From the NCBI GenBank assembly GCA_018398815.1, contig CM031622.1, positions 17,412,891-17,476,890 on the forward strand: a stretch of 64,000 nt of DNA. The letters run 5' to 3'. The DNA is from Conus ventricosus (taxonomy: Eukaryota > Mollusca > Gastropoda > Neogastropoda > Conidae). The notes beneath the pieces are model-generated. The model saw nothing but the letters and a program-made list of their open reading frames with translations. It did no database searches and was not told where the DNA came from. A program made the position numbers and the translations under genes. Within the stretch, counting starts at the first letter, position 1. Every line of letters starts with the position of its first letter. This document shows, piece after piece, positions 35,057 through 47,000 of the stretch.

Positions 35057-38000
35057 AAACTCTGGATTAACAAACACACGTTTTGTGTTTGTTCTATCTA
35101 ATGACTTCTTTGTTACAACAGTTGTGTTGATCTCATGTAGATTAGATCGTAGTTTTACGTTGTCATGATGAAAAGTCTTATTGCCAAACAATGCTTCTTT
35201 GTAGTTGCCATGTGATATGTTTGACTGCACAACACTGCGAGATATTCCCTTTGCTTTCTTAATAATTTTCTCCTGGCTCGAAATACTGTACATTTTCGAC
35301 CTTAAACCAATAAACTCCTTAATTACCCCTCCAGATAATTCATCCTTCATCTTTCCTAAAACCTTCTTATTAACAGATGAATGCAAAGGCGAATCTTTAG
35401 GGTAATCGGACGTGTCGTACCATCCCGCATGCCCTTTAGCTACTTCTAATTCCATGTCTTTATAGATGTCTTCAGTAGGAATATCTATAACAAAACTGTC
35501 TGTATCTGTGTAAAGTACTCTGGACTCTGGATACAAGGGTTTAAAGTAGTCATAAAGAAATTCTAACATCAAAAGCTTTGATAATTCTAAAACGGTAAAC
35601 CCAATAAATACAGGTTTGTCTAATTTGACTTTCTTTTTTTTCATCATTATGCCGAAAAGCTGATCATGAAATCTTCTGAAGTCCTGATAATTAGGTTTTG
35701 AAGTTAGCTTAATTGCTTCGTTCTCTCTGGTGACCAATCTAACATCTTTACGCTTGTGCGGATTCTCCATAGTCTTTCCGAAACAGCTGTTGTTCATCAG
35801 CTTGAAAAAGTCTTTTTCTGAAGCATCTGTGGATTTAGTTCTAAGATCAGTGTTCTTCATGATGTATGGTTTCATGAACTGTTCTTGATCAAAAGCAATT
35901 ATGCGATGAACTGCTGCCAACTTCAGCCCATGTCTTAAATAAAATTGCAGAAGTCTGTAATGACAGACATAATTTTTTTGGCCCCGAAGATTAGGCACAA
36001 GTTTAGGTGGTTCTCTTGGATTTGTCTTTAGGCTTTCTGCTGCTAATGGGTAGTCATTATGCAGGTCATGGAGTTCATGAGGATATTCTAAATCAACTTC
36101 TAGAATGTATCCACGCTGTTGATCGGGCGTTAAACTGCTCAACCACTTTAATGCCTTTTGAATATTGTTCGGATTGTCTTCTGTGTACATTTAAAAGTTG
36201 CGTAATGGAAGTGATTGCGCCATTGCCCATCCATACAGATTGTTTGCATCTAAATACATGAGATAGTTAGACCTTTTACTCGGATCATAATCGTCCAAGT
36301 ATTTGTTGTTTGCTTTACAGTAATGATGCGACGCCATACTAATTCCTCCACGCAATCCGTTTTCAATCATCTGAATCATTGGTAGGTCAGACAATAAATC
36401 AATCTTTACTCCAGTAAACTTTAAGAAAGCATCCCAACTCATCCCGGGCGCAGAAATGTAATGCGCGGGATCCAGGCTATAATGTTTCATGCAGGTCTTT
36501 CTATAATTTTCAAAAATATCCGCCAACAAACATGTATCGGCCATCAAGTATGAGTCATGATAGTCTCCCATCGTTTTACACTCTAACTTCTGCCACGCAT
36601 CTTGAGCATGCTGGTAATCAGAATCGCTGACACCCTTTCCTCTAAGACTAGAAAAGAACGCGCCTTTAGGCGGAAGTGTATCTTCATCAAACCTTTCCCA
36701 ACTGTTCATGTACTCATAAGGATAAACGCCCTTTCTAACGAGTGTTGGGTCAAAATATTCTTCCGTTATTGGGCAGGACTTTAAGGACATAGCCAGTGAC
36801 TCTAATGAACCCATCATGTGCTGCATAGAGTCATAAAAAGACATGTTATTTAAAGTGAAACACATGTACTTTTCTGATGACTGTGCAATGCATGTTATCC
36901 TGAAGGCATCGTCTACTGCTTTCATTATAAGATGAGAGTCGTAACCCCGGAAGTTATGAAAGAAGATGGGAAGCTTCCATGTCTTTGGTTCAAACTTTAG
37001 TTGAAGATTGCATTTACTGTGCGATGCTCCTCTGAACTTTCCACTAATGTGATCATGGTCTTTTACTTTTGGATTGGCTTCTTCACTGAGTTCTAAACCG
37101 CAAATCCAACAATGTGTGGCTGATTTATACTGTTGTTGATCTTCAGGCGTCATTATGATTTCAGATAAATTCAGATTATTAGAACAATCGTTACGCACTT
37201 GCTGCATGCGTTCTAAGAAGTATTTTGCAGCATCTGGCCCTCTATACAATTCTGGTTTCGAATGGGCGCCATCCGACCTGACAATAACAAAGCAATGAAC
37301 AGATCTGATGATTACTCACAAAGGCTGTTTTCGGGAGTTTCTGAGGCGTTGGGCCTTATAAGGAACAATAAGCGACTCGAAGTCTGCGTAAACACGTATG
37401 GAGAATTTTGCAGCCGTTTCCAGTTCTTAAAACTAACTTTACTGCCTTCTGGGGGCGTAATTAGTTCCGTATTACAGTCAACTGGGCCGATACAATGTTT
37501 CTTATGTTCGCTTGCGGCTTGACAGATGGAACTCTTGTTAAACATTTTCTACAGAATTCTTGCTTAAGTCCTTGCTTTGAAGTTATGCCGCAATAATCTA
37601 CTCATTGTGCGTATTAATGTGTAATGCGGTAGCCCCGCTGGTGAAAACATCAGTAGTAAGTCAACATGATTTTTGTCTGGCTCGCCAATCGTTGGACTGT
37701 TCTTGGACACTTTAATCGGTTGTAGATTTGTTTCCTCATCCCATGTGTAGATATTGACAGTTATTGGTTTGTTTTGTTCTTCAAACTGATCAATTTGGTC
37801 TACACTAACAGGAAAGGACACCCCACTAAAGTTAAGATCATTGATGTAAGGTTCATAGTTAGATACTCTCTCTGCGTTTTTAGCAACGTGATGCAGCCTT
37901 GCGAGAACACACCACATAAAACATTTGTTGTCTGAATTCTTTATGTTTAGAACTGCTCTTTTCGCTACCAATGCTGGAGGTAGTGGAATGTAAGCCTTGC

Positions 38001-38418
38001 CTACAATCGGTGCATACTTAGCCTGTTTTAATCTGTATCTCTAAGACTTCGCCCTCTGACCAACCAGAGCCTCTCATTTGGCTTCTTCAGCGGCCACATC
38101 AAACTGTGTAAGCAGTTCGTCTGCCCAACCGGGTGTTTAAGTCATTAGAGGAAAGAATAGTCTGCTGTTTAGTTGAGACCCAGACTTCTAGGTTTTCTTC
38201 ATTTATTGTTACATAGTCGATTAAAACAGCTAACATTACTTTAACTGGCGGGTCTATGTTAGTTTACTTGGAACTTGAGAAATAGCATGAACAACGCTTG
38301 CCCGTACGCTTGCTGGATCAATGACTTCTAAATCAATATCATTCAGTGCTCTTGATAAACGCTCTCCCTCAAGCATTCCTTCAAACAATTCGTCTTGTCC
38401 TTCATATATTTTATCCAT
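35024..38418 (-). pseudogene. polB: Element B protein-primed DNA polymerase B
   Basis: The minus-strand gene starts at ATG 38418 (MDKIYEGQDELFEGMLEGE). It reads through frames with breaks near 38230, 37990, 37555 and 37400 (the last inside exonuclease motif I). It continues in two long frames, 37249-36191 and 36190-35024, separated by an in-frame TAA at 36191-36193. Visible motifs: endonuclease-VII-like KVKDHDHISGKFRGASH, exonuclease II FHNFRGYDSH, palm motif A YLDANNLYGWAM, motif B MNNSCFGKTMENPHKR, motif C VLYTDTDSF, and a KxY-like LRSKMYS. About 1,100 residues, normal for Polintons. It priming-replicates the linear element (family knowledge). Homologous to element A's split polymerase. Confidence 0.9.
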
Positions 38419-38602
38419 GTTGAGTTTCTTTTCTAACTCAAAATATTTATTTAAATTAAAAAAAATTCTTAATCAGAATTAATATCAACGGTCTTTTTGT
38501 GCTTGGACTCATAAACTAAAGTATAAACACCTTTTGGTGTTGTTAATGTGAGCTGTTTAGACAGAGTTTAATGTCTCGTTTATTTTTTTTAACATTCCTT
38601 TT
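38419..38602. other. Short intergenic spacer
   Basis: A/T-rich. On the minus strand a TTTAAATAAATATTTTGAG block lies directly before the polymerase ATG, similar to the promoter-like blocks at 27784 and 34692. The 3' end of the next gene upstream may extend into 38540-38602 in another frame. Confidence 0.4.
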
Positions 38603-39165
38603 TTATCTGCTCGGCGTCTGGCTGTTGAGAAAAACTTGCCTCGCCTTTCTTTGAAGATCAAACTTTTGTCTTTTGTAGTCATCAAAATCGGCCTGTAAAC
38701 GATTAAATTCTTCGTCCGTGATGTTTGAGTCAACTAGCGCTTTATTTATTGTCAGTTTAAACGAACTAAGTTTAGCTGTTATTAGTTGAACCATAGCTGT
38801 GTGCTTTTGGAGTTTAGTTTTTAATTTTTTGCCAGCAGCACTTACAGCTAATGAACACAGGCCGAGAGCTAAGACAACCCGCCTAGAGGCAAAGCTGCGG
38901 GTGCACCAACACCTGTTGCTAAGAGGCCTACACTTGTTCCTGCTGATAGTGCACTTATAGTTGATGTTCCAGTATTAACATATGTTACAGCATTAAAGGC
39001 AGCAGAATACCTTCGTTTGGTTTTGCTGTATTTTGAAAGGTCCTGCTCTAGTTTTTGTTGCATTTGTGTAATGTTTGTTAATCTAAAGGTTTTTATGTCA
39101 GGGGCTATCTCTTCTCTTGGCTATCTGGCGCTGATAGGCACATTTGGATAAACCTGAACAGACAT
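38603..39165 (-). pseudogene. Element B Gly/Ala hydrophobic coiled-coil protein
   Basis: Start MSVQVYPNVPISA (39165). A helical N-terminal part (QKLEQDLSKYSKTKRRYSAA) is followed by a small-residue hydrophobic stretch (ISALSAGTSVGLLATGVGAP) and a charged helical C terminus (SNITDEEFNRLQADFDDYK). Frame changes near 39100, 38870 and 38640. The same layout occurs in element A at 53051-53603, and such proteins are recurrent in invertebrate Polintons. The central segment could insert in or perturb membranes, but that is inference. Confidence 0.65.
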
Positions 39166-39189
39166 GCTTTTTATAAAATAAAAAATAAT

Positions 39190-40448
39190 TTAGTATTGTA
39201 TATCTTTTAATCTGTTATCTTGAATATCAGCGCGCATCATATATTAAAACAAATACACATTAAGCGGTTTATCGGCCTCTTTTTCTTTATCAATTTGAAT
39301 GTTTATTATGTCTCTAACAGTTCTCCCGCTTCCATGTAACCGATTATCCTCTGTCGACTTAGGTCAATCCATAACCGTATTTCGTTGTTAAATAATGATC
39401 AAGTCTAACACTGTGAAGATGCAGATCTTTAGACACAAGGTCAACTGTCGGATTTCTACACCTCCCGCCTCCAAACAGTTTTCTTATTTCATCAAAATGA
39501 TGATAAGGTTTAAGCCCGCTAGCGTAGATTTGGTTAGGACTGCCCTCAATTGTACATTGCACTTTCGTTATTTTAGGATTAACAAAATTTTCAGTTTGTC
39601 TTTGGAATGGTTCTTCATCTTCGCACAGCATAAATACCTTTAAGCGATCTTGCTGTGGCACTAAACTAAAATTCCATATAGTGTCTGCCTTGCTTTTAGG
39701 ATATTTAGAATGATGAATCACTCTTTCGTAATATATTGCTAATTTTGACTGATATTGTTGCTGGATCAACCTCGCTAAGTCAGGGTTGCTAACAGTGTCA
39801 AACTCTAACGAGATGTCAGAAATGCTGTACTTTGCTTCGGTGTCTGTAGATATAATAACATATTTGTGGTCATTAAAAGTTAGTTCATATGACATCTGTC
39901 TTTTAATGCTCCTTGAAAGTATGGGGCATGCGCTTTTAACAACTCAAAATCTAGGGGTATGAAAAAGCGATTTCCATACGCATAACTTACGGCTACAAAC
40001 CTTTTGCCGTCTTTAGCATCTTCAGCGCCTATTCTATGTTTTAGTGCTTCTTCATTTTCGATTCCTTGAAACGCAAAATCAGCTCTTTCATTCGCGGTTA
40101 GCCATAGATCAGAATAGGCTAAAAATATGTCTGCATTATGTAAAGAAAATATTTCTTGCCCCTCAAGTTTTATAGAAATTTTCTTACGATTGCCCGCCCC
40201 AGATTCTGTACAACTGTCCTGTTTGGGTCTGTTGTTGAAGCGAGTTCTATTTTGAAAGTAAGCCGCGCAGAGCCTGGCACAATCACTTCATCCGCTCCTA
40301 GGTCTGGAAATTTAACAGTAAGAATTTGATCCGCATCAATAGTAGATGGATTATTTGGAACAGTAATATTCCGCTTATTTCCCTTCACGCCAAAGGGCTC
40401 TTTCAGTCTTCTATGCGGGTCAAGAATTGAGCCATATGCTTGTGACAT
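39190..40448 (-). pseudogene. Element B major-capsid-like protein (tentative)
   Basis: Start MSQAYGSILDPHRRLKEPFG. It then contains KFPDLGADEVIVPGSARLTF, NRTVVQNLGRAIVRK, the conserved IPLDFELLK region, YELTFNDHKYVI, KADTIWNFSLV, PKITKVQCTIEGSPNQIY and the C-terminal LHGSGR/DNRLKDI region. About 420 residues in at least four frames (breaks near 40178, 39920, 39360 and 39240). It is beta-rich with no enzymatic motifs, and the length and position suit a Polinton jelly-roll capsid protein. The assignment rests on general resemblance, so structure prediction should decide. Orthologue in A: 55152-56427, where the capsid gene is the best conserved accessory gene. Confidence 0.55.
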
Positions 40449-40484
40449 TTTTATGAAGCAAAATAAAAGTTAATTATTTAAAAC

Positions 40485-41683
40485 ATGGCAGGCAGAGAAG
40501 GTGAAGATTATGATGTTCCTGATCCTGGAGACGACATGAGTGAAATGATCCCTTTGACACAGCATCGCTCAGCGCTCTCATTGCGGCGGAATTAACAGAA
40601 AGTAAGGTCAGATCATTTTACCAAAGCGTAGGCCAAGAACCTCCCGAATTTATAGACCCTAATGATTTTGAAGTAAAAGATGACCATTTGTTTGTAAGGA
40701 GCGATCAAGGACAACTGTTCAGCTTACAACTAAACCAGACCCATCAAAGTTTTTAAAAAAGAGTACAATTAGACAAAGACTCGGTGTGAGCGAACAAAAT
40801 CGCCTTGGCATTTCTAAACCAACATTAGATAGGGATGCAGTTGCTAAACTTCAAAACACACTACAAGAACTCCCGACAGATAACCAAATGCAAAACATGG
40901 AACTTAAAGAATTAAATCAATCGGCAGACGAATTAATAAATGCAATAGAAGCAGAAACCAGTTTTTCAGAAGAAACAGCATTAAAGACTATACGCGACTC
41001 ACCGCTACCCATGCGAGAAATAGCGGCCCTTGATCATGCTTTAAGAACCATTAGAGGCGAATTAACAAACAATTTAGCAAAACTGGGTGAAATAGATGAG
41101 CATATAAAAAGAGAAAAAGAAAAACTCGTTGAGGCTGATGACGCCAACTTAGGGCATAATATTAAAGAAAGAATAACCCAAAGACTAAAAGATCTTGAAC
41201 AAGAGAGATCAGCAAGACTAGAAGTGTTGTCTACTAACCGAAAACAATTGCGAACTCAGTAAATAGAATAAGAGAAACTATCCAAAGAATTTTATATGAA
41301 GACACACGCTAGCAGAACGAATCCGAACACTGTTTAGAGAGCAAGGAGTCACATTAGCAAGCGTTATAACGGCCTTAGGTTTTGCAATAAGTACACTGGT
41401 GATGGCTATTACAGGCGGCGGTGGTCCCGAGTCAGTGCCTCCACCGCCATCGCCTCCATCACCACCTGATAAATCATGGGTAAAAAAACAGCTTGATCAT
41501 CTTGCGGGTTTATTAAAAAAATTAGCCAGTAAAGCTATAGACTCTTTACCGGGTATATTAGGGGGTGTTGTTAGCTGGCTTTTGTCTACTGCAAGCAAAG
41601 TAGTTGGCTTTATGGCCGAGCACTTATGGGCCTTAGTTCTCTTAATAGTTGGGTTAATATTTAGTAAGATAAAGGCCGAGTAA
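40485..41683 (+). pseudogene. Element B coiled-coil protein with membrane C terminus
   Basis: The acidic start (MAGREGEDYDVPDPGDDMSE) is followed, after shifts near 40555 and 40740, by a long coiled coil (40786-41262, with DSPLPMREIAALDHALRTIR). After another shift, the conserved end begins REQGVTLASVITALGFAIST (about 41335 onward), then a Gly/Pro-rich linker, an amphipathic helix (KSWVKKQLDHLAGLLKKLAS) and hydrophobic segments (LWALVLLIVGLIFSKI). About 395 residues. It is divergent from the capsid-like gene and overlaps the next minus-strand gene by 30 bases at the 3' end. The same gene, with the same convergent overlap, is in A at 56463-57676. Likely particle- or membrane-associated (inference). 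Confidence 0.65.
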
Positions 41684-42866
41684 TCCTAGGCCAGTTAATC
41701 CAAGAACAAGTGCTGTCTTTTCATATTCATGGTCATCGCGAACAGAGTCCGGGTCTTCAACGGCCTTTGGGCTTTGGGCCACGGGGATTGGATGACTTAT
41801 TCTTGGGGAGTCATCTTGTTTGTTTACTGCTTGCAATATTACTGGCTCAGAATTTATTTCGTTTTTTCCGACTTTCTGTTCATTGCCTGCCACAAGGATT
41901 TCATTATTGTAGTTTATTATTGTTCCTATCTGGGAGCTGAGGTCAGAAGGCAGCATGTATAAACCAGTGCCAACAGCAAAGTCTACTTTCGATCTTGCGT
42001 ATTGTAAAACATTTTGGTATCTTTTAATGCTTGAAGGTAAATCAACTGTAGAATTAATGGCGTCCTCTAAATTTGCTAAGTATTGTTTTTGTGCGTCAAA
42101 GCCAGTAGAAGGATCAGTTATGCTCGATCTCGTTTGTGCTTGCGAGCCTAGCAAACACCAAACGTAAGTACGAACAGAGTCGTTTATTCGTTCTATTCCT
42201 GCTTTAGTTAGGCCCTTAGAAGTGTCTAAGATAAATGTTGTCCATGCTGTTTTATGCTCTTGCTCTATGGACCCGAGGTGAACAGCTGTGCCTGAAGAGA
42301 AAGATGTGTAAGGAGGATTCCAGTCATATTTATACTTTCTGTGCACGCCCCCAAAATAAGGGGTGCCTAGACCATGATTAAGATCCAACTTTTGTCTAAA
42401 GCCTTCCTTAACATTAATATTAAATTCGTTACAGATCCTTTCAAAAGCCTTCATGTCTATTCTGTTGCTGAATGGATTAAACGGTTTGTCATTTGGCAAT
42501 GGCGCTTGCAGTTCAGTCAAAATACGCCTGAAGGTGTAATAAAAATGAAATCTGTACACAGACCTCACCAAAGGATCAGGATGATTTAAATGATCAGCAT
42601 ACGACACTCCACACCCAGTTGATGCACAAAACACGGCAAAGTTTAACTGGTTCTGGTAAAACTGCATCGGATGACTGAACCACACTTTTGCGATGTTAGT
42701 CTTTTTTAATAGGGGGGTTAAGATATTTGTCCAATGGAGTACTCACCTTTTTATGAAAGGTGTCAGTCTGGGTCACAGAAATGTCAAGGGTGTCAGTTGT
42801 TATATTTTTAAGATTGTAGTGCGGCCCAACAGAATATTTTGCATCAGTATATTTGAATGCACTCAT
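41654..42866 (-). pseudogene. Element B conserved virion-type protein with C-terminal anchor
   Basis: Start MSAFKYTDAKYSVGPHYN at 42866, preferred over an upstream in-frame Met because the orthologue starts in the same region. One shift near 42700. The rest is open: FYQNQLNFAVFCASTGCGVS, YRFHFYYTFRRILTELQAPL, LNHGLGTPYF, TYVWCLLGSQAQTRSS, and YNNEILVAGNEQKVG. A polar linker and a hydrophobic C-terminal helix (ALVLGLTGLGLLGLYLTKY) follow. About 400 residues. Element A has it at 57660-58890. The single C-terminal transmembrane helix suggests membrane anchoring. I cannot name the protein; a minor capsid or membrane role is inferred. Confidence 0.65.
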
Positions 42867-42883
42867 TTTTATTTCGTTTAAAA

Positions 42884-43583
42884 ATGTTTGTAACAATAAC
42901 AACCCAAGACCGTCCTTCGTTTTTAGAACATGCTATTGATAACAATTGCGGGGCCAGAATGGTTGCACTTCATGAAATATTTTACAAAGTCGTATGGTTT
43001 AATATAAGTGAATCCAAGGAGAATAATAAGATAAAAAGTTAATAATAAAGGACAATTAGTTTGCCAGTTAACCATACCTGATGGTTATTACGGGTTTTGC
43101 TCGCTAAAAGAAGCAATGAGTAACTTTGACATTACTCTCAAACTTAACAATGCAAATCTGAAAACAATGTTGACCTTTAAGCCTGAAGAAGAAGAAGTAG
43201 GGTACTATTTTGATAAAGAGCTAGCTAAAATGTTAGGCTTTACAACTGCCAATCGGTCCATTCATAGTTTTAGAGTTGCGCCAAACAAAACTACTTATGA
43301 GGGAGAAAATCCGCTCGATCTTGCATTACATTCATTACTCTATGTTCATTTGGACGAGCTGAGCACTGATGAAAACTTATATGATGGAAGACCCTCAACT
43401 GTTTTAAGAGCTCTGCCGTCAGGGAAAGCTGCATATTGCGATTATGAAATTATACAATTCCCTAATTTACAGTTTAAAAGATTAGTTTGTGGGAGGGTCG
43501 GATCATTTAATATAAAAATTGCAGACAAAACAGGGAAAGTCGTGAAATGTGATAACCTGCACATTGTTTTGGAAATAAAATAA
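42884..43583 (+). pseudogene. Element B penton/minor-capsid-like protein (tentative)
   Basis: Start MFVTITTQDRPSFLEHAIDN. After shifts in 42970-43090 the frame resumes with TIPDGYYGFCSLKEAMSNFD and continues to KDNLHIVLEIK-like residues at 43583. The N-terminal beta strands followed by an IPDGYY motif resemble the minor-capsid-like proteins of many Polintons, in my judgement. No enzymatic residues. It is divergently arranged with the gene starting at 42866, separated by 17 bases. Orthologue in A: 58914-59611. About 230 residues. Confidence 0.5.
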
Positions 43584-43602
43584 TACGTTGTACTAAAAAA
43601 TA

Positions 43603-44443
43603 ATGTCGCGTGGGCCAGAAGAATCCGGAGTTACATTAGCGCCTGTGAGGTGTATAACTTTAGAATTAAAAGACCTTGCAGACGTTGCAGACTTTGAACA
43701 AAATGGCGAGATAGGCACTTTGTATGGTTTTGAGTACACTAAAGATGGTGATTATAAACGCAAAGAGGTTGGGCGACAACAAAAAGTTCCTAAACTAGAA
43801 CAGCTGCGCAATTTAGAAGCAAATAATGTTGGCCAGTATGAATATAAAATAGTTCGCAAACCTGACCTCAAATGGCACTTAGAACCATATTTAGAATGGG
43901 ACATAAAATTTGAATTCATAAGCCCATTTACATTTTTTAGCCCAAAAAAGTTTCAGAAAAGCATTCAACTCTGGCCCTTTACATGTAAGTCTTATGCCGG
44001 ACGACAATAGTCGGAAAGAAATTGAAATAACGCCGTATGGGAAAAAACAGTACATCCTCCACAGAAAAGAAACAGTTGTAAAAAAAGCTTCTACAAAATT
44101 ACAGTTCTTTCCAAGCAGAAAATTAGGAGACACGTTCACAATAATATTTGAAATTTCTGTCTTTAAAGATGTGGAGAGGGATGGGTTGTGGGCGTTAGTG
44201 ACGACCTTATAAAAGGAATTAATATTAGCTGGCAAAACTTAGACGTTAAACGCCTTACAGTTACCATCGTCGTTCTTCACAATGGTGAGGATATTAAGGT
44301 TATAACAACAAGCAACAAATCACTGTTGACTTAAATAGAAACAATCTTACAGAACTGAATTGGATTAATCTTACACATTTAGGCCTTATAGGGTTTTATT
44401 ATACTGAACAAGTTTTGACAGAGAGTATGATAAAAAAATAATA
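43603..44443 (+). pseudogene. Element B conserved beta-rich protein
   Basis: Start MSRGPEESGVTLAPVRCITL. Open to 44010, then the frame changes near 43985, 44205 and 44310. The parts continue KEIEITPYGKKQYILHRKET, DVKRLTVTIVVLHNGEDIKV, and end YYTEQVLTESMIKK. Predominantly short alternating hydrophobic strands. Located 20 bases after the preceding gene and 30 before the ATPase, so probably co-transcribed. Orthologue in A lies on the opposite strand at 53615-54455. I do not recognise a family beyond this shared set; a structural role is a guess. Confidence 0.55.
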
Positions 44444-44474
44444 ACTGGATTAGATTAAATTCTGTTATAAAACT

Positions 44475-45087
44475 ATGGAGCAGTTAAACTTTATGACAAA
44501 AACCCCTCATTGTTCATTAATTTGTGGACAAACTGGTTGTGGAAAAAACAATATTTATCCTCAACCTGTTACAAACAGTTTATCGTTATAATTTTGATCA
44601 TATTGTAATTTTCTGCCCAACACTTAAATGGAACAAAGCATATCATGATAGAAGGTTTATATGGTCTGATGATAACATATTTTTAGTTAATCCTAGCAAT
44701 AAACTGAGTGAGTGTCTAGAACGCTTTTATAGATTGTTTGAGGGAACGCAGACGCTATTTATTATAGATGACTGTTCAGCAGAAAGAGACATTGTTAAAA
44801 AGAGAAACGCTTTGTCAAAACTAGCTTTCAGTGGAAGACATGCTGGGATAATTGTGTGGATTTTATGTCAAAAATATAACTCCGTTTTAAAAGACTTTAG
44901 AGAACAGTTAAAGACTGTAGTTTTATTTCACATGAAAGACAGAGATGCATTTGATGAATGTATGCGTGAAAATGATGTTATTGAAAATGATCAGGAAAAA
45001 CACAGAATTAAGCAAAAATTAAAATCTAAAAAGTTTAGTAAATTAGTATTGAAAACGGATAATCCTACACAGTATGTTTGTTTGTAG
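44475..45087 (+). pseudogene. Element B packaging ATPase (FtsK/HerA-A32 type)
   Basis: Start MEQLNFMTKTPHCSLICG. The Walker A region GQTGCGKT is interrupted by one extra A in a run at 44544-44549. Walker B is TLFIIDDCSAE (44754-44785). The C-terminal conserved residues include LSKLAFSGRHAGIIVWILCQ, where the Q corresponds to the sensor position of this family. These ATPases pump DNA into capsids in virus-like elements. About 203 residues, the usual short form. Its last 18 codons lie near the right terminal repeat, and an inverted copy of that end is in the left terminus. Orthologue in A: 54503-55121. Confidence 0.88.
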
Positions 45088-45096
45088 GGTCGTTAT

Positions 45097-45210
45097 TTTT
45101 TGGTTATTGAAGTGTTACTTGTCAGAGAACGGAGAAATGCAGGTTCTAGAGTCGCCCGGTCGAAACTGGTTGAGACCGGGTGAGCTAGAACCTGCATTTC
45201 TCCGTTCTCT
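45097..45210. repeat. Element B right terminal inverted repeat with hairpin
   Basis: Exact reverse complement of 29407-29520. The 87-bp hairpin is 45124-45210. It abuts the second CTCTGC duplication at 45211-45216. Confidence 0.95.
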
Positions 45211-45216
45211 CTCTGC
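45211..45216. repeat. Target-site duplication of element B, right
   Basis: CTCTGC, identical to 29401-29406. Polymerase coding of element A resumes immediately afterwards. Confidence 0.9.
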
Positions 45217-47000
45217 CCAACATCTGATGGGGAGTTTAGATAAGTTAGCAGGATCGCTACAAGACTTTCCAATCACTAAACAATACTTTGACCCCTCTTT
45301 AGTGCGTAAAGGAGTTTATCCTTATGAATACATGGACTCGTGGGATAGGTTTGATGAAGAATCACTTCCTCCTAAAGGTGCTTTCTTTTCTAAGCTTAGA
45401 GGCAAAGACATAACTGATGCTGACTATGAATACGCTCAGAAAGCCTGGACAGAATTACACTGTCAAACAATGGGCGACTATCACGATCAATATTTATTGG
45501 CTGACGTGTGTTTATTAGCAGACGTTTTTCAGAATTACAGATCTACTTGCATGAAACATTATAGCTTAGACTCATCACATTACATCTCTGCCCCTGGTCT
45601 TTCTTGGGATGCATTCTTAAAGTCTACAAACATCCAGATTGACTTAATATCTGATCTGCCCACACTTCAGATGATTGAAGGCGGGTTGAGGGGAGGTATT
45701 AGCATGGCCTCACATCCTTACTGCAAAGCCAACAACAAATATTTAGATGATTATGACCCAACTAAACCATCTAACTATCTAATGTTCTTAGATGCTAACA
45801 ATTTGTATGGATGGGCCATGAGTCAACCGCTTCCACTGAGAAACTTTAAAATGATAAAAGGACCTCATGATGTTAACACTGTGTTAAGTATGTTGTCACA
45901 GCTTACGCCTGATAATCCAGCAGGACTAATCTTAGAAGTAGACTTAGAATATCCTAAAGAATTACATGATCTCCACAACGATTATCCCCTGGCCGCAGAA
46001 AGCTTAAAGATGACCCCCATCGAACCGCCTAAACTTGTTCCCAATCTTCGCAACAAAACTAAATATGTGTGTCATTACAGACTCCTACAGTTTTACTTAA
46101 GACACGGACGAAACTGACAGCTGTTCACAGAATAATTATCTGTGATCAGAGCCTTTAATGAGGCCATACATCAAAAAGAACACTGATCTTAGAACCCAAC
46201 ACTGACGCTTCAGAAAAGACTTCTTTAAACTGATGAACAACAGCTGTATTTGGCAAAACTATGGAAACTCCACACAAACGAAAGATGTAAAATAGTTACA
46301 AAAGAAAACCAGCAATTAAGTTGCTTCTAAGCCTAACTATCAGACTTTAGAAGATTTAACACAGCTTGTTGGCATTATGATGAAGAAAAAGGATGTTAAG
46401 TTGGACAAGCCAGTGTTTATCGCTTTAACCGTATTAGAGTTGTCAAAGTTATTGATGTTAGAATTTCTGTAACGACTAACTTAAACCGCAGTAACCCAGA
46501 AGCGAGAGTCCTTTACACAGACACTGACTCTTTTATTCTAGACGTCCCAACAGAAAGACTTCTAAAAGGATTAGAAACAGAAGTAGCTAAGAGCTGATGG
46601 ATGTACGACACATTGACTATCCTAAAGACAGTCCTTTACATTCAACTGTTAACAAGAAAGTAATTGGAAAGATGAAGGATGAACTTAATGGACAGTTATC
46701 AAAGATATATGTTTGTTTTGCGGTCAAAATGTATAGCGTTGCTAGCCAGACTTCTGTAATGAAGAAGGCTAAAGGCATAAGTAAAGAAGTTGTCAAAAAA
46801 AATATATCTCACGATAACTACAAGCAAGCTCTCTTTGAAAACAAAGTATTTTATCAACAAATGTAAATCTGCGCTCTACTAATCATCAAGTAAACACACT
46901 GCAGTTAACAAAAATCACTAGTCTCTACAATAACAGAGAACTTACGTCATCCTCTGAGTTTTCATATGCTGTAGGACATTGGAGAACTTTAAAAGATTAA
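45217..47000 (+). pseudogene. polB: Element A polymerase, C-terminal half (first copy)
   Basis: Continues element A's polymerase after B. Open to 46117, with YPYEYMDSWDRFDEESLPPK, GDYHDQYLLADVCLLADVFQ, and palm motif A FLDANNLYGWAM. From 46118 there are many one-base indels, through motif B, motif C (LYTDTDSFI near 46510-46540), SKMYSVASQ-like residues and the C-terminal GHWRTLKD at 46999. The same region in the second copy (48174-49963) has a different set of indels. The errors are therefore mostly technical, and the underlying gene may be intact apart from B's insertion. Confidence 0.85.

Larger units (their letters stand above)
29407..45210. mobile_element. Element B: Polinton nested inside element A's polymerase
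   Basis: 15.8-kb element with inverted termini AGAGAACGGAGAAATGCAGG... and a perfect 6-bp target duplication. It carries its own polymerase, integrase, ATPase, capsid-like protein and the same accessory set as A, diverged but clearly homologous, with a rearranged order. Polymerase, integrase, ATPase and several accessory genes contain indels. The polymerase also has an in-frame stop, so autonomy is unlikely unless these are sequence errors. The nesting shows that B inserted after A. Confidence 0.93.
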
